In this document: one piece after another, positions 26,310-35,600 of the stretch
How the letters are laid out: each line of letters starts with the position of its first letter
Position numbering within the stretch: position 1 is the stretch's first letter
NCBI RefSeq assembly: GCF_002355595.1
Contig: NZ_AP017422.1
Location: 1,488,001-1,552,000, forward strand
Length of the DNA stretch: 64,000 bases
Reading direction: 5' to 3'
Source: Filimonas lacunae
GTDB taxonomy: Bacteria > Bacteroidota > Bacteroidia > Chitinophagales > Chitinophagaceae
Notes under the pieces: model-generated
What the model was told of the DNA's origin: nothing
Databases searched by the model: none
What the model saw: only the letters and a program-made list of their open reading frames with translations
Position numbers and translations under genes: made by a program

Positions 26310-26711
26310 ATGGCTAAAGCTCAGAACAGCGCGAAAGCAGCTGCGAAAAAAAGAGTAGTAAAAGTAGACGCCTATGGCGATGCGCATATCAGTGCTACCT
26401 TTAACAATGTAATCATTGCATTGACCAATAAAACCGGACAGGTTATCAGCTGGTCATCAGCAGGTAAAATGGGTTTCAGAGGTTCTAAAAAGAACACTCC
26501 GTATGCAGCCCAGACTGCTGCTCAGGATGCTGCTAAAGTAGCCCTGGAAGCTGGCTTAAGAAAAGTAGATGTGTATGTGAAAGGACCTGGTTCGGGCCGT
26601 GAAGGTGCGATCCGCGCATTATCTCAATCAGGAATTGAGGTTGCCATGATCAAAGATTGTACACCTTTACCACACAATGGTTGTCGCCCTCCGAAGAAAA
26701 GAAGGGTTTAA
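26310..26711 (+). CDS. rpsK: 30S ribosomal protein S11
   Basis: 133 residues with the S11 core: [35 protein letters not shown], and the tail [24 protein letters not shown]11 lines the 30S platform next to the Shine-Dalgarno helix. The platform is known to be modified in Bacteroidota so that the anti-SD is hidden, and S11 neighbours S18 and S21 there. The N-terminal extension is lysine/alanine rich (about 15 residues). Order and orientation are canonical. Both flanking spacers are longer than in most alpha operons. Confidence 0.98.
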   Translation: MAKAQNSAKAAAKKRVVKVDAYGDAHISATFNNVIIALTNKTGQVISWSSAGKMGFRGSKKNTPYAAQTAAQDAAKVALEAGLRKVDVYVKGPGSGREGAIRALSQSGIEVAMIKDCTPLPHNGCRPPKKRRV

Positions 26712-26850
26712 CATATATCTTTTGTATGTGCTACGCAGAATGAACAGTTTTGCGTAGCACATCTTTATATTTTCTATCCAAGGGTGTTTCATTTATTTTA
26801 GATTTTTACAGATGAAACGCCGACACTAAAAAATCGCAAATAACACAACA
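26712..26850 (+). other. Two hairpins between rpsK and rpsD
   Basis: First hairpin: ATGTGCTACGCA (26726-26737) pairs perfectly with TGCGTAGCACAT (26751-26762), followed by CTTTATATTTTCT, so it looks like a terminator or attenuator inside the operon. Second hairpin: 26784-26792 with 26812-26820, a 9-bp stem holding GTTTCAT/ATGAAAC, ends 30 bases before the rpsD ATG. S4 is a known autoregulator in other bacteria, so this leader is a candidate S4 target; that is inference. Confidence 0.6.
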
Positions 26851-27456
26851 ATGGCACGTTACAACGGACCTAAAACAAAGATCAGCCGTATTTTCGGTGA
26901 GCCTATCCTGGGCAATGGTAAATGGTTAACTAAAAACAGTAACCCTCCCGGTCAGCATGGTGCTGCCCGCAAGCGTAAAAGCTTAGGCGAATACGCTTTA
27001 CAGTTAAGAGAAAAACAAAAAGCGAAATATACTTACGGTGTGTTAGAACGTCAGTTCCGTAACACATTTGAAGAAGCCGCCCGCCTGAAAGGTGTAACCG
27101 GTGAAAATCTGATTAAGCTGTTAGAAGCAAGATTAGACAACACTGTATTCCGTTTAGGTATTGCACCTTCACGTCCTGCTGCCCGCCAGCTGGTAAGCCA
27201 TAAGCATATCACTGTAAATGGTGAAGTAGTAAACATTCCTTCTTTCCAACTGAAAGCCGGCGACAAAGTTGGTTTCAAAGAGAAGAGCGAAAACAACACT
27301 TCATTAACTAGCCAGATCCGCGGTAAAAACCCTAAATTCAGTTGGTTGGATTGGAATGATACCGAAAAAACCGGTACTTTCATTACATATCCTGACAGAG
27401 AAAGTGTTCCTGAGAACATCAAAGAACAACTGATTGTCGAATTGTATTCTAAGTAA
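26851..27456 (+). CDS. rpsD: 30S ribosomal protein S4
   Basis: 201 residues, [19 protein letters not shown] at the start. The S4 RNA-binding domain is at about residues 92-155 ([30 protein letters not shown]). S4 is a primary binder of 16S rRNA and, in E. coli, represses the alpha operon by binding its leader. The N-terminal zinc-binding cysteines of some S4 proteins are absent, so this is a C-minus type, like L36 here. It precedes rpoA by 49 bases. The preceding spacer has two clear hairpins. Confidence 0.98.
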   Translation: MARYNGPKTKISRIFGEPILGNGKWLTKNSNPPGQHGAARKRKSLGEYALQLREKQKAKYTYGVLERQFRNTFEEAARLKGVTGENLIKLLEARLDNTVFRLGIAPSRPAARQLVSHKHITVNGEVVNIPSFQLKAGDKVGFKEKSENNTSLTSQIRGKNPKFSWLDWNDTEKTGTFITYPDRESVPENIKEQLIVELYSK

Positions 27457-27505
27457 TCGTGATTGATTTCACCTATTCGCAAAAAATTAAAACCCGGAGT
27501 ATAAA

Positions 27506-28504
27506 ATGGCCATTTTAAACTTCCAAAAGCCAGACAAAATCGTTCTGCAGAAAGCTAATGATTTTGAAGGACAATTTGAATTCCGTCCTCTTGAGCCAGG
27601 TTATGGCTTAACGATAGGAAACGCTTTGCGCAGGGTGTTGCTGAGCAGTCTTGAAGGTTACGCTATTGTGGGTATCAAAATTGATGGTGTAGACCATGAA
27701 TTTGCTACTATCAAAGGTGTTACCGAAGACGTTACAGAAATTATCCTGAACCTGAAACAGGTTCGTTTTAAGAAGAATGTTGAGCACGACATTGCACAGG
27801 AAAAAATTACCCTGAGCATTAAAGGCAAAACTGAATTCACAGCGGCGAACATTGGAGAAGGTACTCAAAGCTTCCAGGTGATGAACCCCGAGCTGGTTAT
27901 CTGTACTATGGACAGCACTTCCAAGCTGGATGTAGAGTTAACAGTAGCTAAAGGCCGTGGTTACGTTCCTGCAGAGGAAAACAAAGTAAAAGACGCTCCA
28001 TTCGGGTATATTCCTATCGATTCAATCCATACTCCCATCAAAAATGTGAAGTATGCTATTGAAAACTATCGTGTAGAGCAAAGAACGGATTATGAGAAAC
28101 TGATCCTGGACGTGGCTACTGATGGTACTATCCACCCTGAGGAAGCTGTTAAACAAGCTTCACGTATTCTGATTCAGCACCTGATGATCATCACTGATGA
28201 AAACATCACTTTCGACAACAAGGAAGACAAAAAAGAAGATGTTGTTGACGAGCAAGTGCTGCAGTTAAGAAAAGTGCTGAAAACTCCTTTAGAAGATTTA
28301 GATCTGTCTGTTCGTGCTTTCAACTGTTTGAAAGCTGCTAAAATCAACTCGTTAAGTGAGCTGGTACAGTATGAGCAGGAAGACCTGATGAAGTTCAGAA
28401 ACTTCGGTCAGAAGTCTTTAAGTGAGATTGAGCAGGTTCTTACTGAAAGAGGTTTACACTTCGGTATGGATTTGAGCAAACTGGGTTTAGATAACCTGGA
28501 CTAG
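27506..28504 (+). CDS. rpoA: DNA-directed RNA polymerase subunit alpha
   Basis: 332 residues. The N-terminal domain (about 1-230) carries the assembly and dimer signatures [19 protein letters not shown] and [21 protein letters not shown] charged linker ([14 protein letters not shown]) leads to the C-terminal domain (about 260-325) with the helix-hairpin-helix [15 protein letters not shown] and [14 protein letters not shown], which contacts UP elements and activators. Length is normal. Its position between rpsD and rplQ is canonical. Confidence 0.98.
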   Translation: MAILNFQKPDKIVLQKANDFEGQFEFRPLEPGYGLTIGNALRRVLLSSLEGYAIVGIKIDGVDHEFATIKGVTEDVTEIILNLKQVRFKKNVEHDIAQEKITLSIKGKTEFTAANIGEGTQSFQVMNPELVICTMDSTSKLDVELTVAKGRGYVPAEENKVKDAPFGYIPIDSIHTPIKNVKYAIENYRVEQRTDYEKLILDVATDGTIHPEEAVKQASRILIQHLMIITDENITFDNKEDKKEDVVDEQVLQLRKVLKTPLEDLDLSVRAFNCLKAAKINSLSELVQYEQEDLMKFRNFGQKSLSEIEQVLTERGLHFGMDLSKLGLDNLD

Positions 28505-28578
28505 TATTTTAAAACGTTTCACGTTTATAACTGGGTCTGTAATTCCTGGCACGGTACAGACCATAAAACAAATAAGCC
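28505..28578 (+). other. Hairpin between rpoA and rplQ
   Basis: GGTCTGTA (28534-28541) and TACAGACC (28555-28562) form a perfect 8-bp stem over a 13-base loop, 16 bases before the rplQ ATG. No T-run follows. It may modulate rplQ translation or mRNA decay. Confidence 0.5.
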
Positions 28579-29097
28579 ATGCGTCACGGAGACAAAATCA
28601 ACAACCTGGGTCGTAAGAAAGCGCACAGGGAAGCATTACTGGCAAATTTAGCCAGCCAGCTGATTGAGCACAAACGTATTGTTACCACTTTAGCTAAGGC
28701 TAAAGCTTTGAGAACTTACGTTGAACCTTTGATCACTAAGACAAAGAAAAACGCAACAGCTCTGGAAATCAGCCACAATCACCGTATTGTGTTCAGCTAT
28801 CTGCAGGACAAATCTGCTGTAAAAGAATTGTTTACAGTAGTTGCCCCTAAAGTAGCCGGCCGGCCGGGTGGTTACACACGTATCATCAAATTAGGTATTC
28901 GTGTGGGTGATAATGCGGAAACAGCTATGATTGAACTGGTTGACTTTAACGAAGTGTACGGTAAAACCGTATCTAAAGCTGCTGAACCAGCTAAGAAAAC
29001 ACGTCGTTCAAGCGGTGGTGGCAAGAAAAAAGCTGCTGACGAAGCAACTGAAGTTTCATCTACTGAAGAAACAACTGAAACAAAAGACGCAGAATAA
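28579..29097 (+). CDS. rplQ: 50S ribosomal protein L17
   Basis: 172 residues. The first 120 are the L17 core ([34 protein letters not shown] at the start, then [13 protein letters not shown] and [17 protein letters not shown]). The remaining 45 form a low-complexity tail, first basic ([14 protein letters not shown]) then acidic and threonine-rich ([12 protein letters not shown]). Many L17 proteins end near 120, so this tail is an extension, which is common in Bacteroidota. It is the last gene of the cluster, followed by a strong terminator. Confidence 0.97.
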   Translation: MRHGDKINNLGRKKAHREALLANLASQLIEHKRIVTTLAKAKALRTYVEPLITKTKKNATALEISHNHRIVFSYLQDKSAVKELFTVVAPKVAGRPGGYTRIIKLGIRVGDNAETAMIELVDFNEVYGKTVSKAAEPAKKTRRSSGGGKKKAADEATEVSSTEETTETKDAE

Positions 29098-29119
29098 TAA
29101 TGAAGCTCTTTTAACATTG

Positions 29120-29155
29120 AAAAAGGCAAAATCGTTTATCGGTTTTGCCTTTTTT
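29120..29155 (+). terminator. Terminator of the alpha operon
   Basis: AAAAAGGCAAAA and TTTTGCCTTTTT pair around an 11-base loop, ending in a T-run. It lies 22 bases after the rplQ stop. Confidence 0.9.
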
Positions 29156-29243
29156 GCAAACGGGTGAGTTGTAGCCTGTTTTGCCTTGAATGAGGTTTTA
29201 CAACAATTAAATGTTTTCTTTGCAAAAAATTACTGGTATAAAA

Positions 29244-30338
29244 ATGACACAGACACAAAAAGTAGCTGTTTTATTATTAGAAGATGGTCATGTATTCTTT
29301 GGTAAATCTTTTGGTGCAGTAGGTTCTGCTACCGGAGAGATTTGTTTTAATACCGGAATGACTGGTTATCAGGAAGTGTTCACTGACCCTAGTTACTCAG
29401 GGCAGGTGTTGATTATGAACAATGTACACACTGGTAACTATGGCGTGAATATTACAGATGTGGAAAGTGACAGTGTGAAGATCAGAGGCCTGATTGGCCG
29501 TAACCTGGAAGAGCGTTATTCACGCTACCAGGCTACCGATTCGCTGGATGCTTATTTAAAGAAACACAATATAGTAGCGATTGAAGATGTGGATACGAGG
29601 GCGCTGGTAGCGCATATCCGTACTAAAGGAGCTATGAACTGTATCATCTCTTCAGAAATTACCGATGTAGAGCAACTGAAAGCCAAATTGGCGGAAGTGC
29701 CTAATATGGATGGCCTGGAGCTGGCGAGTGAAGTGAGCACAAAAGAAGAGTACGAGCTGGGTGATGTAAATGCATCCTTAAAAGTAGCCGTACTGGATTT
29801 TGGTGTAAAGAGGAACATTTTACAGTGCCTGGTAGACAGGGGAGCGCATGTGCGTGTACACCCTGCTAAAACGCCTTTAAGCCGTTTGAAAGAGTTTAAC
29901 CCGAATGGTTACTTTATTTCTAATGGCCCTGGCGATCCGGCAGCTATGCCTTATGCGGTAGAAACCCTGAAAGGAATTCTGAATGAAAATAAACCTGTGT
30001 TTGGTATTTGCCTGGGACACCAGCTGCTGGCACTGGCTAATGATATTCCTACTTTTAAAATGCACCATGGTCACAGAGGTTTAAACCACCCTGTAAAGAA
30101 CCTGGTAACAGGCAAATCTGAAATTACTACTCAAAACCATGGTTTTGGTGTTGATCCGGAAGCGGTTAGGAAACATCCTAACGTGGAAGTAACACACGTA
30201 AACCTGAACGATGAGTCAATTGAGGGTATCAGAATCAAGAACAAGCCTGCTTTTAGTGTACAATACCACCCTGAAAGCACTCCTGGTCCATTTGACAGCC
30301 GTTACCTGTTTGATGACTTTATTGCACTGATGAAGTAA
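29244..30338 (+). CDS. carA: Carbamoyl-phosphate synthase small (glutaminase) subunit
   Basis: 364 residues from the ATG at 29244; 11 more codons are open upstream to 29211 but do not resemble the family. The N-terminal CPSase small domain (LLLEDGHVFFGKSFG, GEICFNTGMTGYQE) is followed by a class I glutamine amidotransferase domain with nucleophile C256 (FGICLGHQ) and H342/E344 (QYHPES). It frees ammonia from glutamine for the large subunit, feeding pyrimidine and arginine synthesis. The large subunit carB is not in this window. A weak -7 box TTTCTTTG lies at 29215-29222. Confidence 0.97.
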   Translation: MTQTQKVAVLLLEDGHVFFGKSFGAVGSATGEICFNTGMTGYQEVFTDPSYSGQVLIMNNVHTGNYGVNITDVESDSVKIRGLIGRNLEERYSRYQATDSLDAYLKKHNIVAIEDVDTRALVAHIRTKGAMNCIISSEITDVEQLKAKLAEVPNMDGLELASEVSTKEEYELGDVNASLKVAVLDFGVKRNILQCLVDRGAHVRVHPAKTPLSRLKEFNPNGYFISNGPGDPAAMPYAVETLKGILNENKPVFGICLGHQLLALANDIPTFKMHHGHRGLNHPVKNLVTGKSEITTQNHGFGVDPEAVRKHPNVEVTHVNLNDESIEGIRIKNKPAFSVQYHPESTPGPFDSRYLFDDFIALMK

Positions 30339-30346
30339 AAAATAAA

Positions 30347-30383
30347 ACCAACAGTCCGGTATTAATTATACTGGACTGTTGGT
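30347..30383 (-). terminator. Terminator hairpin overlapping the end of the 96-aa gene
   Basis: A 16-base arm at 30347-30362 pairs with 30368-30383 (one G-T pair) around TAATT. On the minus strand it is followed by TTTTATTTTTTAC, a good T-run. The last seven codons and the stop of the minus-strand gene lie inside the stem. It may also end carA from the other side. Confidence 0.8.
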
Positions 30384-30652
30384 AATCTGAATAACTGGCC
30401 ATCGTATACCACCAGTTCTTCAATATGATAGCTCCAATACCTGTATAATGGAGATTTTGCCAGGTATTTATCTGCTTCGGTTTTAGATTCTGCATTGATA
30501 GTGATCCATACCGTACGGGACTCCATACTCACCGCATAGCTGTCTACTATCTTTTTGTTGATTAAATAATTAATGTAGGTACGATGTGATGGAATAAGAT
30601 TCATAAATGAGTCGTCCATCGTAAAGTGAATTACAGCCTGGAATTTTTTCAT
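30362..30652 (-). CDS. Small protein, possible ferredoxin-like fold (muconolactone isomerase/YCII-like)
   Basis: 96 residues, no signal peptide. The pattern of alternating strands and helices (KFQAVIHFTMD, HRTYINYLINKK, VDSYAVSMESRTVWITINAES, EADKYLAKSPLYRYWSYHIEELVVYDG) fits a ferredoxin-like alpha/beta fold of the kind seen in muconolactone isomerase-like and YCII proteins, but no catalytic motif is clear. The start ATG has a purine-rich AAAGGAG 13 bases upstream, unusual in this window. It follows the 89-residue gene by 45 bases on the same strand and they are probably one unit. Its 3' end is part of a terminator stem. Confidence 0.75.
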   Translation of the reverse strand: MKKFQAVIHFTMDDSFMNLIPSHRTYINYLINKKIVDSYAVSMESRTVWITINAESKTEADKYLAKSPLYRYWSYHIEELVVYDGQLFRLPTVQYN

Positions 30653-30697
30653 ATCTTCTTTCTCCTTTCTTTATCGATTATCAGTGCCGGTCAAAGG

Positions 30698-30967
30698 TTA
30701 ATCTTCTCCTTCTTCATAATCATAAGTACCTTCTGTACTATTATATACTTCCTGCCAGTCTTTCACTACATGGTCGCTTAACAGTTCTATGATGTCGAAA
30801 ATAGGATCGGATTTTTTCTTCCATACCATTTCTTCAGTTTCGCCATACCTGTGCACATACATACAGTAGTCAGATACTACATGAATATGTACCATAGTAA
30901 CGGGCGCATTTTCCTGTTCCTGGATCAAATAATAACATCCTGGCTCTAACAAAGCATACGAAAACAT
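30698..30967 (-). CDS. Small acidic protein of unknown function
   Basis: 89 residues; I do not recognise the family. The first 60 residues look beta-rich (YYLIQEQENAPVTMVHIHVVSDYCMYVHRYGE), followed by a helix (FDIIELLSDHVVKDWQEVYN) and an acidic tail (DYEEGED). There is no signal peptide. The ATG is preceded by a clear AAAAGGAG at good spacing, unlike most genes here, which supports translation. A candidate promoter lies at 31048-31081. It is probably the first gene of a two-gene unit with the 96-residue protein. Confidence 0.75.
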   Translation of the reverse strand: MFSYALLEPGCYYLIQEQENAPVTMVHIHVVSDYCMYVHRYGETEEMVWKKKSDPIFDIIELLSDHVVKDWQEVYNSTEGTYDYEEGED

Positions 30968-31047
30968 AATCTACTCCTTTTCTTTAAAAAATCAAAAACA
31001 AAATGCTTGGTCAGAACTTAACGGGTAGTTGAGAACTAATGGGATAG

Positions 31048-31081
31048 TAAATATAGAGTTAGTAGTAACGGGTAAAACAAA
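31048..31081 (-). promoter_or_regulatory. Candidate promoter of the two small genes
   Basis: Minus strand: TTTG (31081-31078), a 22-base gap, then TATATTTA (31055-31048), one base off TAnnTTTG. The leader to the 89-residue gene would be about 70 bases. Confidence 0.4.
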
Positions 31082-31099
31082 AGTAGGGAAAAATAGGAT

Positions 31100-31130
31100 G
31101 CGGTTCCTTTGTTTCATGTTAGGGAACCGC
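31100..31130 (-). terminator. Terminator-like hairpin after mtaB
   Basis: GCGGTTCC and GGAACCGC form a perfect 8-bp stem over a 15-base loop, 59 bases after the mtaB stop. On the minus strand ATCCTATTTTTCCC follows. Confidence 0.6.
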
Positions 31131-31189
31131 AAAATTTATAAGCTGCCTTGTAAGGCGTTTATTTATAACGGGTTATATGTTATAAGCTG

Positions 31190-32464
31190 CTATATTTTCC
31201 AGTCAATTACCTGATTGGCCCATTCCTGGCGGAAGGGGGTGGTAATGCGGATGTAGTTATCGGTATAACCTTCCATCATGCCCTCTTTTTCGTGCCCTTC
31301 AAACAGCACTTTCCTGTTTTCTCCCGCATGTTGTGCAGTGAAATACTGCATTTTCATGTAAGACAGGTTGCGGAGGGATTTATTGCGGTCATTACGCACG
31401 TTTACAGGCACTACAGGGGTTATTTGCAAGGCTTGTGTGTTGGCGCGTTCGGAATAGGTAAATACGTGCAGGTAGCTTACATCCAGGGAATGCAGGAAAT
31501 CGAATGTTTCTTTGAATTCTTCCTCCGTTTCTCCGGGGAAGCCTACAATGACGTCTACACCTATAGCGCAATGGGGCATCAATTGCTTGATTAAACCCAC
31601 ACGATCGGCATACAGCTCTCTTTTATACCGGCGGCGCATCAGGCCCAGTATTTTGTTGCTGCCGCTTTGTAACGGGATGTGGAAGTGAGGCATGAATTTG
31701 TCGCTGTTGGCCACAAATTCAATGATATCATTAGTAAGCAGGTTGGGCTCGATAGAAGAGATGCGATAGCGGTCTATACCTTCTACTTTATCCAGGGCTT
31801 TTACCAGGTCGAAAAAGTCTTCTTCGTTCTTTTTATTACCATCAGGGCCTTTGCCAAAATCGCCCAGGTTTACGCCGGTAAGCACAATCTCTTTTACACC
31901 ACTGGTAGCCAGGTCGTGAGCGTGACGCAGCACGTTTTCAATACTGTCGCTACGGCTTTTACCACGTGCCATGGGAATGGTGCAGAACGAGCAGGTGTAG
32001 TCGCAGCCATCCTGTACTTTCAGGAAAGTGCGGGTGCGGTCGTTTAAAGAGTAGGAGGCGTTAAAACCGCTTACTTCTTCAATATCGCAGCTGCTGATTT
32101 TGGCAGAATCGCCTTTTACCAGCTCACGGATATGGGAGCCTATATTGAATTTTTCGGCAGCGCCCAGCACCAGGTCTACCCCAGGAATTTCGGATATTTC
32201 TTTGGGTTTCAGCTGTGCGTAACAGCCGGTGATCACCACCATGCTTTCGGGAGCACGGCGCTGAATACGGCGCACCAGCTGGCGGCATTCTTTATCGGCG
32301 TTGTCGGTAACAGAACAGGTGTTGATCACGTACACGTCGGCCGTGTCGTCAAATTCCTTTTTCTCAAAGCCATCCTTTTCCAGCATACGGGAAAGGGTGG
32401 AGGTTTCGGAGAAATTGAGTTTACAACCTAATGTGTGAAATGCTACTGAACGCCTCTTTTCCAT
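31190..32464 (-). CDS. mtaB: tRNA N6-threonylcarbamoyladenosine(37)-C2 methylthiotransferase
   Basis: 424 residues from the ATG at 32464 (MEKRRSVAFHTLGC). Three parts: an N-terminal UPF0004 domain binding one [4Fe-4S] cluster (TLGCKLN, then NTCSVT and TGCYAQ), the radical-SAM domain with CxxxCxxC (GCDYTCSFC), and a C-terminal TRAM-like region (RKVLFEGHEKEG). MtaB converts t6A to ms2t6A at position 37 of ANN-decoding tRNAs. The TLGCKLN form points to MtaB rather than MiaB or RimO. A perfect -7 box ends just seven bases before the ATG, so the transcript may be nearly leaderless. A further open TTG codon upstream would fall inside the promoter box. Confidence 0.94.
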   Translation of the reverse strand: MEKRRSVAFHTLGCKLNFSETSTLSRMLEKDGFEKKEFDDTADVYVINTCSVTDNADKECRQLVRRIQRRAPESMVVITGCYAQLKPKEISEIPGVDLVLGAAEKFNIGSHIRELVKGDSAKISSCDIEEVSGFNASYSLNDRTRTFLKVQDGCDYTCSFCTIPMARGKSRSDSIENVLRHAHDLATSGVKEIVLTGVNLGDFGKGPDGNKKNEEDFFDLVKALDKVEGIDRYRISSIEPNLLTNDIIEFVANSDKFMPHFHIPLQSGSNKILGLMRRRYKRELYADRVGLIKQLMPHCAIGVDVIVGFPGETEEEFKETFDFLHSLDVSYLHVFTYSERANTQALQITPVVPVNVRNDRNKSLRNLSYMKMQYFTAQHAGENRKVLFEGHEKEGMMEGYTDNYIRITTPFRQEWANQVIDWKI

Positions 32465-32470
32465 AGCCGG

Positions 32471-32478
32471 CAAAGATA
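32471..32478 (-). promoter_or_regulatory. -7 element of mtaB, almost touching the start codon
   Basis: On the minus strand this reads TATCTTTG, a perfect match. Transcription would begin at or within one or two bases of the mtaB ATG at 32464. Confidence 0.6.
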
Positions 32479-32618
32479 CGTGTAAAGGGCCAATGGTGGC
32501 TACTGGTTGTATAGCTGTTCTATTGAATCACTAACCCGTTGAACTGTGCCTTGTTTAGGGAGAATATTGTGGTTTTGTCAAAATTTGATTCCTATTTTCA
32601 AATTTGATGGTTTTACGT

Positions 32619-32626
32619 TAGGTTTG
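32619..32626 (+). promoter_or_regulatory. -7 element of the DUF2723 gene
   Basis: TAGGTTTG matches TAnnTTTG and lies 27 bases before the ATG at 32654. TTTC at 32596-32599 is at roughly the -33 distance. It supports 32654 over the upstream open frame. Confidence 0.5.
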
Positions 32627-32653
32627 CCAGTCTTTAAAAAAACCAAAACCGGT

Positions 32654-35600
32654 ATGAATTTTAAAAGGGTTAATAATGTAACAGGCTGGGTGGTTTGCGC
32701 TATAGCCTGTATCGTTTACATTTTGACAGCAGAAGCTGCCGGCAGTTTATGGGACTGCGGCGAGTTTGTAAGTAGCTGTTTTAAAGTACAGATTCCGCAC
32801 CCGCCAGGGGCGCCTTTATTTGTTTTGCTGGGCAGAATATTTATAGTGTTGTTTGGCGATAAGCCTGATATGGCTGCCAAAGGCGTTAACATGATGAGTG
32901 CGCTGGCCAGTGGTTTTACTATTTTATTCCTGTTTTGGTCTATTACACACTTTGCCCGCAAAATTGTTGTTGGTAAAGTAGTAGATGCTGCCAAAGAATT
33001 AACTACTGCACAACTGATCGGTATTATGGGCGCAGGCGCTGTAGGTGCACTGGCTTATACCTTTTCCGATTCATTCTGGTACAGTGCTGTAGAAGGTGAG
33101 GTGTACGCTATGTCCTCTTTCTTTACTGCGCTGGTATTCTGGGCTATATTGAAGTGGGATGCACAGGCCGATGAGCCGGGTGCTGACCGCTGGATTGTGT
33201 TTATCTTTTTTGCCATTGGCTTATCTATAGGTGTTCACTTGTTGAGCTTGCTGAACATCCCTGCGATTGTAATGGTGTACTATTTCCGCAGAAGAAGTTC
33301 GTTCAACTATACTCAGCTGCGTAAGTATTTTATGTGGTTTACTATTATAGGCGGCGTTGCTGCCTTTGTGCTGGCTTTTGCGGCTGGCCAATCGGAAGCG
33401 AATAGTGAACGCGGTGTAGCTGCCGATAGCACAATGGCTGGCCTGGTAATTCTGGGCGCTGCTGTTGCCATTGGTTTGTTATACCTGGTAGAGAAACTGA
33501 ATCCCAAGACTAAAGAATACGCTGGTGGTACTTATATCTTCTTTATCATTGCCTGTGTGCTTACCGGCGTGGTACAGGTGGCAGTGATCCAGTATTCTGT
33601 GAAGGCGGCGGGTTACTTTGATATCTTCTTTGTAAACTCTTTAGGTCTTCCTTTTTCTTCCGGTTTTATTTTCTTCTTTATACTGGTAGGCGTGTTTGCG
33701 TGGTTTATGCTGCGTTATGCCAACAAAAAGGGCTGGGCTTACCTGCGTTTAGGTATCTGGTGTATGATCTTTACCCTGCTGGGGTATAGCACTTATGTAA
33801 CTACCATGATCAGAAGTAGTGCCGATCCTTCTATTGACATGTATAACGTGGATAACCCGATGAGCCTTGTGGGTTACCTGGGGCGTGAGCAGTATGGTGA
33901 TTTCCCGCTGTTATATGGTCAGAAATTCACAGCTCAGCCTGTTGATTATAAAGAAGGTGCTACCAAATACCAGAGAGCAGATGGTAAGTATGTTACCATT
34001 GGCAAGGATATGAAGTATGTGTATGCTCCGGAAGATAAAATGGTGTTTCCGCGTATGTGGGATGCCAGCAATGACCAGGGACATGCTGATTACTACGCCT
34101 ATTTTATGGGTATTGGTAAAAACAAAGATGGTACTTATGAGCGTGCTCCGGATTTCCTGGATAACATCCGTTATTTCGCAGGATACCAGAATTACTTCAT
34201 GTATCTGCGTTACTTCCTGTGGAACTTTAGTGGTAAGCAAAACGATGTGCAGGGTGTGTTTGCAGGTAACGTGCGCGATGGTAACTGGATCACCGGTATT
34301 GGTTTCATTGATAATATTATGTATGGCGATCAGAGCCTGATGCCAGACAGCATGAAGAATAACAAGGCGCACAATCGCTTGTTTGCGTTGCCTTTGATTT
34401 TAGGTTTACTGGGCTTATTCTTCCACTTCAGAAAACGTGGTGATGATGCACTGGTTACTATGCTGTTGTTCTTCTTTACCGGTTTTGCGATAGTAGTGTA
34501 CCTGAACCAGGCTGGTTACCAGCCACGTGAGCGTGACTACGCCTATGTGGGTTCGTTCTACGCCTTTGCTATCTGGATTGGTTTGGGAGTGCTGAAGGTG
34601 CAGGAGTGGTTGACTAAAGCGGTGAACCAGAGCATGGCTGCAAGCCTGGCTACTGTGGTTTGTTTGCTGGCAGTACCTGCTGTGATGGCGCAGCAAGAGT
34701 GGGATGACCATGACAGAAGCAAGAAATTACTGGCTCCTGATCTGGCAAAAGACTACCTGAACAGCTGTGATACCAACGCCATTGTATTCACTTTTGGTGA
34801 TAATGATACTTACCCGCTGTGGTATGCCCAGGAAGTAGAAGGTGTGCGCCCGGATATCCGTGTGATTAACACCAGCTTATTGGGTATTGACTGGTATATT
34901 AACCAGTTGCGTAACAAGGTGAATAGCAGCGACCCGATCGATGTTATTTTCACTGCTGATCAGATCGAGGGCAGAAAACGTGACTACGTGATGTTCCAGC
35001 CTAAGAGCAGCATTCCGGAAAACCGTTATTACGACCTGTACGACATGATGAAGAATTATGTAGGTAGTGATGATCCTAATAAAATGGTGAACCGCGGTGG
35101 TGGTGATATGTATAATTCATTCCCTGTTCATAAAGTATCTGTTCCGGTAGATCAGAATGTGGTAAGAACCAATGGTACTGTAAACGCCAATGACAGTGTG
35201 GTTTCTGAACTGCGTTTTGATATTCCTAAGAATGGTTTAATGAAGAACGACCTGGCATTACTGAACGTAATTGCTGCGAACAAGTGGAAGCGTCCTATTT
35301 ACTTTACTAACCAGTATGGTGAGTTAGGATTTGGTCAGTACCTGCGTAAGGATGGTTTAACGTACCGTTTAATTCCTGTTCAGAACAGCTATATCAACAC
35401 TGAATCGATGAAGGATAAGCTGATGAACAAGTTCAGATATGGCAGCGCGAATATTCCTGGTGTTTATTTCGACGAAGAAAACCGCAGACACCTGAACACA
35501 ATCCGTCGTGCTTATGCTGAGCTGGCTTTAGATCTTTCTTTCAAAAACAGGAAGCCGGAAGCACGTGAAGTGTTGAAGAAAATAGACGATATGATGCTGA

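Noticed and set aside
31679-32431. Plus-strand frames opposite mtaB
   Set aside because: Shadow of the strongly coding minus strand, no family resemblance.
32546-32653. Upstream extension of the DUF2723 protein
   Set aside because: The frame would run across the TAGGTTTG promoter box, and the family start is at 32654.
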